Source: Antedon bifida
Taxonomy: Eukaryota; Echinodermata; Crinoidea; Comatulida; Antedonidae
Direction: 5' to 3'
Length of the DNA: 64,000 nt
NCBI GenBank assembly: GCA_963402885.1
Contig: OY727102.1
Span: 3,224,001 to 3,288,000, forward strand
Below the pieces are notes generated by a model that was not told where the DNA came from, searched no databases, and saw only the letters and a program-made list of their open reading frames with translations. This document shows, piece by piece, positions 12,333 to 24,900 of the stretch. Each line of letters starts with the position of its first letter. Positions within the stretch are counted from its first letter, which is position 1. The position numbers were made by a program, and so were the translations under genes.

Positions 12333-13737
12333 GTAAGCTTCATAAAATTAGCTATATTTCTTGATTTTCTTTACAATTCAGCAACTATCGTTTTTTTATT
12401 TCATCTGAATTTTTTTGTTTTCAAAATCAATCATGGTGGATTATACCCAGCCCACTCACAAAACAAAATAAAATATCACATCTTGTGTTTACTAGGGAAA
12501 AAATCTCTATGGACAAACTCCCAATTACTTCACAACCCAATTCTCTATCCCCCCCCCCCCCCCACTTTTTTTTAATAAGAAATGTTTTACAACAAATAAA
12601 GCATTGAAGAAAGTGACCAAGAGTGGCTTCTACTTGATAATGTAGCCTCCCCTATATACCACTTTAACTGAAACAGAGATCAAAACAGGCTGAAGTGTTT
12701 TGTTTTTCACTTTTAATTACTTATATTTACCAATATTTACGTATTATTATATCAATCAAAAACAATAAACTTTAATTTCTATGTAATAAATATAATCAGT
12801 ATCTGATAATTAAAAAAGAATGGAGGAATTACCTTATAGAAAATAGTATTTAAATCAAAACAATCATTGTTATACCTTAATTGTAACGGTTGTTGTTATT
12901 ATTGTATATACTCTAGATTAGGTTTAAGTCGACTATCATTATTTTCCAAAAGTATATAGATGTGATATAGTATCGCATTATGAGAGCGTTTTTAAATGAA
13001 ATATCGTCAAATTGTAGGCCTATAATTAGTACAATTTTTATAAATGAACATGGTAAAATTACTAAATAAAACTAAAAGTAGTCAAGGTGTATAACAGTCA
13101 CTTTAACGATAAAACTTAGATGCCCCATCACAAATAATGCTGAATCAAACCAATTTACGAATATCGTTTAGGAATAGATTAAATTGATATTTTTCTCATG
13201 TGATTGGCATATCTGCCTTTAAGCTATTCATTATTAAAATTGAAGTAAGTAAATACATCCATGCTACCTTATTACCGTTTACAAAAGCTACATGAAGATA
13301 GCCTATCCACTACAATGGCAATAAATCTATAAGAAACAGTTTGAAATATTGTAAACGTATACTCTTTTGAATTTGTAACTTCTGCTATGGTTAAGTCATA
13401 TACATATTTCCACCACTTAAAATCAGGCCACATTATTGACAAAAAGGAAAAGGAATACAACCACATTTATCAATGTTGGTATTAATAATCTGATTAGTCA
13501 GCTGCTGCTACTTACTAATAACTGAAACTATAGATAGAGAACACTAATATCGATCAATTGGTAAATCGATCAATCGATCAAAATAAAAAAGTATGCTAAA
13601 CAAGATCAAATGCCGGTGAAATATATGATGGTACATGATTAAGGTCGTACGACAGTTAAATGTGGCCTATATATCAAATAAAAGACAATCAATAGTTTAT
13701 TATAACAAGATTAACATAAAGTAGTATGTATATTGTC

Positions 13738-13878
13738 AGAATGGGAAGAGAGCTTTTGGTGGAGAGAATAAAGAAGCCTCGTCTTCAAATCTTTACTTTT
13801 CCAGAAACTTACAGAACGGCCACTGATAGACTGTTATGGAGACAATTTGTTTATAGAGGAAATTTGATAAATACATAA
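13738..13878 (+). pseudogene. Possible C-terminal scrap of a LINE ORF (unit 2)
   Basis: Copy of the 7498-7641 stretch inside the duplicated segment, with T-DR-LLWRQFVYR and the same TAA end. It is open in the same frame, but it may simply be too young to have decayed. Confidence 0.3.
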
Positions 13879-14088
13879 ATGTATATATAAAGTGTATAAA
13901 GTACATTTGGTGCATTTCAATTTAATCTACAATACTTTTATTATTTTCAAATAAACCAGATTTTTGAATTGATGCTAATGTACACAGTGGCGCGAAATAA
14001 TCCGTAGTTTACAATAGTCTACGTGTTGATTATGCAATGTATGTAGGCGATTTTGTCTGTCCATACAACATCCAAAGCACATATGTTG

Positions 14089-14190
14089 TCAACACTGAGT
14101 AGCTTCTTCTAATATTTTAGCCGCTGATGTTAATTCATTATCTTTTAAATTATCGATAAATGGTTGCAACTAATGTTCGTTTAGGTTGTA
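14089..14190 (-). pseudogene. Remnant of a third Roco-DED last exon
   Basis: On the reverse strand the segment reads LNEH-stop-LQPFIDNLKDNELT, then SAAKILEEATQC and TGA. It aligns with the end of Roco copy A's last exon (LNKHKLEPFIEKLKKNELT, then LAAEELEDSDEC and stop). The homology includes the stop codon and breaks off 5' of LNEH. It carries an internal TAG. It lies 0.8 kb downstream of Roco A's stop, so another paralogue once stood here. Confidence 0.65.
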
Positions 14191-14299
14191 TCAAACCATA
14201 ATTACATTGCCATCCATTTGATAATCAAACTAACTACTAATATTAATGACAATTATACAGTGTGTTTATGCAAACTGAAAGGGTTGCTTTGCTACATCA

Positions 14300-14690
14300 A
14301 TCTTAGATGGACCACACAGTTATAGAGTAAGATCGGTTTCACGAGTAAGTTGTAGAGATTCAGTTAATTTTCTTCTTAACCTTTTTATTACTTGTCCATA
14401 TTTTGTTTAGTTTTCTGAAGGCTGCTGCAGAAAGCTGTTTATCCTCTTTGTTCCCAATCAATGCGCCAACTGTCTTTTTTTGCCGTCATTCTCGTTCGGA
14501 CTCTGCTGTCTGTCTCCTGATACAGGTGAAGTCGGTTTTATCTTTGTTGACAACAAGATTGCATTTAGCGAGAAGCCGTTCGATGTCATCGATGCTGCGC
14601 TAGTTGATGTCGAGAGATGAAATTAATGTCATCAGGATATACTGAGTTGATAGTTGTTGGCATGTTCGAGGTAGGTGACAAACAATGGGC
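14300..14690 (-). pseudogene. Decayed LINE reverse transcriptase fragment near Roco A
   Basis: Reverse-strand fragments in shifting frames resemble non-LTR retrotransposon reverse transcriptase. A YPDDINFIS stretch corresponds to the YADD catalytic motif. DDIERLLAKCNLVVNKDKT follows at the right distance for the next conserved block. Then come LIGNKEDKQLSAAAFRKLN, with a KIWTSNKKV continuation, the connection domain typical of RTE- or Proto2-like elements. Several frameshifts and stops are present. It sits directly downstream of the Roco A stop, and its equivalent flanks Roco B, so it predates the gene duplication. Confidence 0.6.
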
Positions 14691-14954
14691 TTAAGCTGTC
14701 TCTCGGGGACCAATATTCCTTGTGAAATCTGCCTTTGATTATTGGATTGAGACTTCTACATCATGAAACAAAGCAGACCAGCTGAGCAGTCAGAAGACTA
14801 CTCAGCGTAAAGCCAGTAAGTCAGCAACCAAGTCATCCAAGGCTCGATGTATATTCTACACAGTATTCTTTAACTAGCCTGATACTAACATATCTGGTAA
14901 TACCGACTCTCCTCTTTCCTATTTTTAGGTACCGGTAAACCATGTTGTATTCAC

Positions 14955-15937
14955 TCAACACTCGTCACTATCTTCTAATTCTTCAGCGGCTAATGTTAAC
15001 TCATTCTTCTTCAACTTTTCGATAAATGGTTCCAATTTGTGTTTATTTAGGATACCCCTTTGTTCAAGATCCAATATCACAGTCCACTGATTGCTGCATT
15101 GTTTCTTAGAAACCCTCTCTAGGTGGACCAGTGTTGTTAAATTTTCTTTTGATAGTGCGTTACCGAAGTTAATCAGTTTTTGTCGATACGGTGAGAACGA
15201 TTTTACCTGATGGTCGGCTTGATCGTGTCTATCCTTTAGCAGTTTGTTAACATCGAGAACAACCTTGATATCAGTCACATTGACTACGTCGATGAGAACG
15301 TCAAAGTTGGTAGCAGTAAGATAACCGGCGCGTTCCATTAACTCAAACACCTCCATTGTGCTTTCAGCATTCTGTAGATCGTTGAAAGGTCTTATCAGGT
15401 CTTTGCACAACATCTTCAGCTGGTCAAGTGAACCGTATTCATCATAACAGCGTGACGTTTTTACCAACATTTGCTGAAATTCTGTTTCGAATGATCCTGT
15501 ATTATATAAACACATATATTTATTAAGTTGTTTATAGGCCGAATTCACTTTTGATATTGACGATGGCTAATTTTTATTATTAAAAAAGTCATTGTAAATT
15601 ACCTGGGTTTTGACTCGACTGTGTAAATGGTTCTGCGTCGGGCCGTTCTGTACCTAAAAAAATATTGTTCCATTCAATATAAGCATTAATATTACATAAG
15701 GTAGACGTACAGTAAAATTCGTTACATAAAAAGCCAAATAATAGTACATTTTTTTTGATAATCACCTGTTAAAAACAGTTTTCTGAAGCCTTCAGTAACC
15801 ATTGCGATTTTTCCACATGGAACAGTCGGGTTGTCTAAGCATCGTTGTAGATCATGGAAATGTAGCTTGGAAGATTCACACGCTATGCAGAGTACGGACA
15901 GTTTGTAGCCGACTGTACACTTGGATGCCAAATGCTT
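14955..15937 (-). CDS. Roco A: C-terminal exons with tandem DED-like domains
   Basis: Exon 15766-15937 encodes a segment with four cysteines and a His-x-His. The short exon 15603-15653 is a Pro/Gln/Ser linker. The last exon, 14955-15496, holds two death-fold domains. The first fits the DED pattern: FQQMLVKTS, then LKMLCKDLI, then VFELMERAGYLTATNF. The second is more diverged: PYRQKLINFGNAL, then VILDLEQRGILNKHKLEPF. The CKDLI helix and the E-x-x-G-x-L motif are typical of DEDs. The stop is TGA at 14955. For the first exon I chose the acceptor CTACAG because it alone keeps phase 0. Confidence 0.85.
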
Positions 15938-18900
15938 CTGTAGAAAGTCTAAAACCTACGTGATAATATGAATGGGTTTTTTGTTACCGATGTTGTGTAT
16001 CATTTTATAAATTCTATTTCTCATAGTTCGAAATATGACAAATTATTTTAATTTCACTCTTAAGTCAATTCAGGTCAACATCATGTACATCAATCATACA
16101 TTGAACGATGTAGGTTTGGCTTGCCTTACCTCTTTGCAAAAAGCTGGCTGTGGTCTATCTATCAGCCTGGTAATACCTCTCTCATCTTTGCTCATTTCAT
16201 CTCTGCGTGTTATTTGAAACTGTTGAAAAATACAATAGTCAATCATCAGGAATTATTGTGGTTATTATTAACGTTTAAAATTTGCTATATTTATAAATTA
16301 GAAAGTTCCTAAAATAGGCGAAAGAAATTATACATAAATAGTTTGTTTTAAATGAATAAATTATGGAATTTTCTATATTATAAATGTGATTTACTAACAG
16401 AAACAAATGGTCAGAAGAGATAAATAATATTGGACTCCATTACTCTCATAGGTAGGTTTACTTTTGTAACCAACGAGGCAATATGTTAAACTGCGGCACA
16501 TTCGAGGAGTGCAAATAACGAGGTATAGTGTTAACACTGTCACTGTCGCTTTGCTAATGATTGCTAATAATATGCCTGGCTGCCAATATGATCAAATGGG
16601 ACTGCTAAGCCTGAGCAATTGTAACATCTTACACAATTTAGTTTGTATGTGTGTATTTACCATCATTTGTGTTAATATTATGCACATCTTGCCAATTACA
16701 GGATGAGTAAAATTATATCTTAATTGAGGCTAATCATCATGTAATTTGCAAATGATTGCTGTTTAGTGTGTGTTAGAAACATTCTTTGTACGTATGTGCT
16801 CAGATTTTGACTTAGAACTTTGGTGTGGTGATGATGGCCAAAAATAAATACGCACCTTCAATGCATTAACTTGTCGTCTTCTTTGCTTGCTATCCTCTTT
16901 ATGTTCAACGGCACCAAAACTGACAACGTGATTATCAAATCCAAAATCACTACGATTTTGGTATAATTGAAAATCATCACTTCTCCTCCCTTGAATCTTC
17001 GAGAGGTGTAAGAACTCAACAATCAACATGTGGTAGACGGCGTCAGGAAGAAAGTCCATAGGTTTGGGGGTAGTCAAATAGATCGACACCATGTTACTCG
17101 AATCTTCCTTTACTTCCAAAGCATCGTCATTAATTTGTATCCGAGAAGGAACCAGGAACACTCGGTCGCTGTCATTTTCTCGTTCCTCTTCCTATAAAAG
17201 AGATTTTGTTCACTACTTATTATTGAATAAAAAAATGTCTCCCGATGCTTCCGCCATTGAGGCCTGTTGTAAGATAATTTATGTGACTAAAATGTTGTAG
17301 AAATTGCAGAATGTCATTAAGAATTAGAAGTATCCATATTGAAAGCAATTTAAACTGGCTATTCAATTTGTGCATGTTTTATTTATAACCCCCAGTGTAA
17401 ATTCATAAATGGTTAAGAAGCACCAAAAGCTCACCGTCACAGTTTGCGTTTCGAATACAAGTTGAAACATTTTCAATATATCTAAGAAGATATTCAAGTA
17501 ACTTTCATCTAATTCAATCAATTTCCTCCATAAATGACGTACTAATTCCTCTTCCAGAATTCCCTGAACACTAAACCTTTCCCATAATTGATTTAATCTT
17601 GACCACTATAAAAAATAACATACTACAAAAATTAATAGATAATTAATATAAATCATAAAACCCATGTATAAATTACAATATTATATACATACAGTACATA
17701 CAGTACTAGCATTAGTTCATTGTATTTTGATCAAAATATACTATTTTTTGGATTCATGTTTATGCTTAGACAGTCTTAATAAAGGCATGCAGTAACAGAG
17801 ACGTCAACACAATAAATGGCTTTTTAACGTTATGATAATTCCATTTTTTTTTTCACATCTCATTCTAAACAAAGTTGACAAGATGGTAACTTACCTTTAC
17901 GCCGATGCCGTCTGGTATTTTGTCAGTGAAGATTTCTGTCACCATTTCAACCATCGTTTGTAAATTTATTAGCACTACATGCTTTAATTTCTCTTCATTC
18001 TTAGAGTACAGGATATTACCTGTGTCATTCAGGTAGTCCAGAACCAGAGTTAGTTCTGTATCAGCAATTTCACATTCATTTGCGATTTTGGTTATCTAGA
18101 AGAAGGTGGTAATAGAACACTTTCAATAAATGATATTTGATAAATAAACTACATATTGATTTTCGAACGCGCAATCAACTAAACATCCTATACCTCTCTT
18201 GTTGCGCGTTCAACACTGCATTCGCATTTTAGAAGTGAAGGAGACAATCTATCACACTTCCGGGTCATAAATACAAACAATTTAAATCTCTTTTCAGATA
18301 TTAAATTACTAAAATTTTAAAAACATAACTTGATTGAAAGAAAAACATTGCGACGATTTAACTTTTAGTTACAATTTACCTCATTTAAGGACAACAACAG
18401 CTTTATTTTACCAAGTTCTTGAATCTTGGTCTGGAAATCAACCCATTTGATTGGAATCTTTCTTTTCATCTCATTCATGAAAACTCCAATTCTTTTTTTG
18501 AGTTTCTCAATTCCTCTACGAGATTTGCTATCTACCATGTATATCTCAGGATCTACGTGTTTTTCGTACGGTGTGTCTTTGATAGCTTCAAGTATTTCTT
18601 GACCCATAGCCTCAATCTGTAATATCAAACATAATTAAACATGTATTCATATAACCAGTACAATATACTGTATATATAAATTATACTATAAGTCCAATAT
18701 AGTCGATGAGAGAATACAGTTTCTTCATATTGAAGGCACCATTATTAAATGTATTACTGATAGAAATATTATGTTGTGAATTAAAATTCATTACAGCGTT
18801 GATTCTAAAAATGTATTGCATCTATTGGTGTAAAATGTATTTCTAATCTTAAAATGTATTTCAAACAGCATTATCTTTTGGTGATCTTTTAATAGTATTC

Positions 18901-21900
18901 TTATTATTTTCATTCATCTCTCTTTTAGGGTAGAGAAAGTGAAGGTAAAAAAGCTAATCCTCTCAAATCTAAATATACATAACTTATCTTTTAAATAAAT
19001 GTTATCAAGCTTATACGTCACTTACCTTGGCAATTTTCTCAGCTTCGTTTCTTCCTTTAACTTTGTCTTTGTGAGTAGCGACTAGTATAATGGGCGGTAA
19101 AACTACACCGTTTAAGCTTCTCTCTATGCTAGGCCTATACCGCACCACGGCGTATTCATAAATGGACCTTATCCAGAAAACAGTCATTCCCAAATTCGTC
19201 ATTCCCCAAAATCCCTGAAAACAATAAATAACTGTACAATAACTATAATCTACAGGCACAAGACATTCTAAACAGCTAGTCATATATTACCGCAAATTAA
19301 TTTATAATTACTTTTCAAACGGTAAGAAGAGGAAACTTCGGCTTGATAAGCTAATGTCAACCGACTAACTGGGGCACAATGGCTGGGAGTAACAACTTTC
19401 CCTTAGAATTCAAAAAGAAAACAAATCATAATATATAAATTTACACAATCTTTTGGAGCTTTCTTCTTGTTGGTACTTTGATTTACATCCCTTATTTTTA
19501 CCATCTCATGGAGTCCATCTACTGCACTGAACACTACAATGTACGTAACGCCTCCTGTCAGGAACAACTAAACGGAATAAAGTGTACTGTAATAAAGTAA
19601 TTGAACGGCAAACCACACAAATAACACTGATACCTCCCGCTTTTACCTTCGACCTAAAACTAAAGATAAATCATACAAAAGATTAAATATTGGTAAAACT
19701 TTGACCATGTATTGTTGCTACTCACTCGGTGTGTTATATAATATGTCAGCTGCCCTGCATAATCCCAAATGCTACTAATATTCTGAGGTTTAGTAGTTCG
19801 GCTCGATGTCTGCTGCTTGTCTCCGGATGCCCAAAATTTTAATTTACCAAGCACACCAACTGTCTGTCTTCCACCGGTGTGGGCCGTTGTGTCAAGTTTA
19901 TCGCTGATTTTATTAACAAGTAATTTGTGAATTTGTTCAGGAAACTTCTTTGCCAGTGTATTTCCTCTGTCATCTAAGGCAAATACAACATTATTTGCTT
20001 ATTTCTATTTCATCATTAAAAATACAAACGATACTGATGATAATTCTGATCGTAATAAAAATACAAAACGGACAATAATAATTATACCCTTTTCCTCTAG
20101 ATTCAATTCCTCCTCTTCTTTTAAAACATCCTACGAATAATCAGAAAGATAAGTTAACATTTCGTCTAATTCTTCAACAAATAATACTCTAATAATTTGT
20201 AGTAGAAGAGAAAAAAGTACCATAACTTCAGCCGGTTTCTCTATCTGATCAGATTCGATGGATGATGTCGAAGTCGTGCTAGATTTTCTTTGTAGTAATT
20301 GTTTTGCCACATATTCTGTCACTGCTTCTTCTCGAATCTCATTCGATAATTGAATTACTATAAAATACATAATAACGTTATATTACAACTACGTAATATC
20401 AAGGAGGCATTATAGATTATGTGGGATAAACATTCTTCCAACAAACAGGTTTATAATACCAATTTACCCTTAATTAAACAATTAAATTCCTTGTTTTACT
20501 CGAACTGATGTTTATTCAGGCTTAGTAAATTTTAGAAGGTATTTACCACCATCATTACATTCTTTCAGGTGCTAATTCGGTAAATATTAATTGTTTTTGT
20601 ACCATTAATTCCTCACACTGAATGTAAGTGTTTTTTTCTGTATATAGTATGTTAAAGATACCAACAATCTTATAATGGTCGGCATAAACATTATTGCGAT
20701 CTTCCATCGATGCAATATATCATGCTATATTAGAAATGAATAATTGGAAAAAATCTGTTTCATTAGATCTAGTTATAAATAACTAATTTTGAAAATCACC
20801 AACCAAGAACCTTTAACACTATACTTTTTCAATACCGTCAATATTGTGTTCCTGCCACTTTTGGTAATCGTCTCCTGACGCTTCAACCAGTGTGTTTGCG
20901 ACAACTATTCCGTCGGTAGACTGTTCCTTGGGATCGAATCTAAACGATAATATACATTTTACTAAACAGTCATAATATAATGTTTACATAATTATTATTG
21001 AAATTAACTGTTTTGAAGCATGTTGACTTTGTGCTTTACCTAGGCAAAGCTTCATCAAACTGCTGTTTTGAGACGTTTTTGGACATCTCTACACTATGAA
21101 ACATGAACTTTAAGTATAGGATTCCTCAAGTTGTCTTCACTAAAATTGACGACCACCAACAATGTTTAAATTATAATAATACAACATTAGGAATATTGTG
21201 TTAATCTTCTGTTAGGTCTAGGATTATAATTCGCCGACAATTCTATACGCAATAGAATAATTCAGTAGAATAATCTACATATTATCATAAACAAACATAC
21301 CTTTTTCCAAGAATAGCTTTCACGCAACTTGTTTTGCCAGCTCCTTCTTTCCCAAGGAACATACTTCTTGAATTGACTATTGTAACTGTACCATTTTTTA
21401 GAGCCTCTTTGAAAACTGCAGTTGCTTCCTTACCTCTAGCAATTACTTCAGCTGGAATTGAAAACTCTAAGACACAAATATTTGGATAATAAATTAATGG
21501 TGCCATGTATTTATATTATCAAAGAAAAAGATCATTTTTTCCGAAAATAACAAACTGTTATATTAAATTAATTGTTCAGACTGTAAGCATTTGGACCAGT
21601 GGTATGATTACTATGTAAGACGCAATTTTATAGCAAATGTTTAATTTATTAGGATGCGTCTTTAAATCATGTTAAAGCTTAGAATCAAACATAGAATAAT
21701 CAGTAATAAATAAATGCCTCAAGCACGTTGTTATACTATCCATATCACCACTTAACAACTTATCTTGTTGTTTGCTATGATTCAAAGTTATTTAGTGTCC
21801 TTTTTGGATCCAATACTTTTTTAATTGTATAGAACCTTTCAAGTTTAAAAACGTTTTAATTCTTATTTTTTCCAGCAAAATGGCACAAAACAGATTGATA

Positions 21901-24900
21901 AACCAGCTTATCTTGAATTTTTAATGATTCAGTAAACGTCACAAGTTTATTGATCAATAAGTTGTCCTTTCGTCTGTTCAGAAGCTTAAACGAATTTCTG
22001 TTTATTTTTATATCAACAGGATTTGAATTACCATCGGTTTAATATATAATAACAAACCTATCATGGACAGTTACGATTTTTACGTTTCATTGAACTTCAT
22101 TTATTCACACACCTAATTTATATTTTCCAACAATAAATTAACAATACATAACAATGTCAGGTGTAAAAAATCTACTTGCCTTCTATCAGTTGTATGAGCT
22201 CTCGTTTCTTTTCCTTTTTAGTTTTTTTATCATACCCTGAACACTCATTTTCTTTATACAGGTCAATCGGTGTTTTGTTTTCCTAAACAAATAATAAATG
22301 CAAACATGTTTACAAAACTATTTCGTAATCAATTAAAGTAATCAATCAAGTAAATTAAATTATTCGTTATAGGGCTAGCCTACTTATAATAGTTAAAACA
22401 CCAAATAGTTTTAATTAATAGCATACAGTAATACTTATAAATATAAGACCGATTCAATTTAATGAATACATGGTCGAGGAAAACACAGTTTGGTTTCTAC
22501 AAATTATGTAAGCCTAACAATCATAAAGTAGAAAATACAGACCACTTTTTATATTAATGTGCAAAACGTGCTACTATGACAGACTTACATTTTAATTCAC
22601 GTATATGATCTTGTATATTTTGGGTATGATCATTTTTGGACATTTTTTCTAATGGTAATATTGAAAAGCAACATTATGTACTACTTGATGACCTTTTTAT
22701 ATTATTTCCTTGTAAACAATACTTAACTACTGCATAGAGGTATAGAAGACTATACTAAGATTTACCGCCCATCACGTAAATTAATAACTTTAAGTATTAT
22801 TTATTTATTTTATCCACATTATAATAAATACTTTTTCTAATAGTTTCAATATTTGATAGTCTTGAAAAATTATCTACATTGATTTAAGTATTTTGTGGCT
22901 GCAATACTAAATTTATTTATTTAAATTTACCTACTGATCGTTTTTTATTAATTTTTTAATTGTTATGTAATTTATTTTTGTAACTGCATTGTTAATGTTA
23001 GAACGCACCGTTGCATAAGCGTGTTCCTCTGATCCAAAAGCATTGTTCGAATAAAGTTTGAGTTTGACTGAAACCATTAATTTTTTATAATCGGATGTTA
23101 TTGCTTACGGAGAAACAGGCTATATTACATCACTGTGTGATTTTATTTGAAATGTTTCTATCTGTAAATATCACGTTAATGACTCACACGCTCAACATGC
23201 ATACTGTACCTTCTGACCCAAATTGAAGTATAGCTACTGTTTTATCACAACATTTAAATTGTGCAATCTAATCATTAAATGTCTACTGCTTATTGCGTCA
23301 AAAAGTGTTTACTCATAAAAACATTAATTTATTAAAAACCTGATTTTAATTTGAGTAAAAACTAATCATTAATTTAATAATATAATTATATTTGATGATT
23401 ACATATTGTTTTGTTGAACACGATGCTCCATACGTCATCAGGCAGATGGCAGTATCGTGATGTTGCTTGTAAGTTAAAAACGGTGAATCGAGACAAATAT
23501 GCAATGGTGTGTAGCCTGTAGTCTGTAATTAAATAGCAAAATAGTAAGTTAATCAATGTCAATAACGTGTTCTATAACTATTCACAAGAAAACATAGCCC
23601 TATAATTTTAATATTTTCGGCACTAGTTCTCTATTGTACGTACGGGCAGAGATTAATCTGATACATTGGTGTTGTACAGTGGATTGTGGAACAGTTAGGG
23701 ATCAATAACGCTCTTATAACTGTTGAGAATAGATGGAAGAGAGGAAGGCGTACATGAAAACGATTGCATTTTTAATTAATCCAGTTTTAATCGCTTAAAT
23801 ATCCATTTACACTAGAACGATGACGATCGACGATAAAAAGATAAACATAAACAAAAGAAATTAGAAGATTTTTCATTCTGTATATAAAATAACCATTTAT
23901 GCTGTCTTTGACGAAAATAATATTGCTCATGTCCAATCAAATGACGTCATGATTAGTAAGAGCAATAATATCGTACCGATACAACGTACTTGTACGTTAA
24001 ATACGATGAATAGAGTCAAACATGCAATGGTGTATCGCTAAATATCTGTAATTAAATAGCAAAATAGTAAGTAAATCAATGTCAATAACGTGTTCTATAA
24101 CTATTCGCAAGAAAACATACCCCTATAATTTTAATCTTTTCGGTACAAAGTCTCTATTGTAGGTACGGGCAGAGATTAATCAGATACATCGGTGTTGTAC
24201 AGTCGATTGTGGAACTCTTAAAACTCTTATAACGGTTGAGAGTAGATGGAAGAGTGGAAGGCGTACATGAAAATGATTGCATTTTTAATTAATCCAGTTT
24301 TAATCGCTTAAATGTCCATTTACACTAGGACGATAACGATCGACGATAAAAAGATAAACATAAAACAAAAGAAATTAGAAGATTTTTCATTCTGTATATA
24401 AAATAACCATTTATGCTGTCTTTGATGAAAATGATATTTATCATGTCCAATCAAATGACGTCTTAATTAGTAAGAGCAATAATATCGTACCGATACAACG
24501 ATGTTATTGTTCTTATTGATCATGACGTCATTTGATCAATCATAAATGGTTATTTTATAGTTCTAGAATGAAAACTTAGTTTCCTTTGTTTTATGTAAGG
24601 AAAGGGTTATGTTCATTTTTTATCGTCGATTGTTATCGTCCTAGTGTGTAAGCAGCCTTTAAACTGCATACAATAATAGGAAATCTGATTTACATTATTA
24701 CGTTGGTTTGCTTATAGAAATGCATTTACATAGAACATATGTTTGTGACCATGACATTAACACATCATCTTATCTTATATAACCATATAGCATTGAACGT
24801 CGATCGTCTACCTTTTAAATGTATTTTAAAGCAAGTTGTTTTATTAATGTGTACTCTACTCACCCATCCTGTATTCACGTGTTTTCTGTTTCGTTCTAAA

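Larger units (their letters stand above)
10510..14250. repeat. Segmental copy, unit 2
   Basis: Matches unit 1 (1-117 plus 5068-7760), and its first 400 bases also match 41200-41665. It contains the frameshifted exon 1, the LINE-like scrap and the DED remnant. Outside these I see only AT-rich non-coding sequence with a 15-base C-run near 12549 and an ATT microsatellite near 12155. Confidence 0.8.

Noticed and set aside
13272-13466. Reverse-strand reading frame with WPDFKWWKYVYDL, possibly an exon
   Set aside because: The copy at 7100-7230 is one base shorter in the middle and loses the frame, and no splice sites or homologue are recognised.
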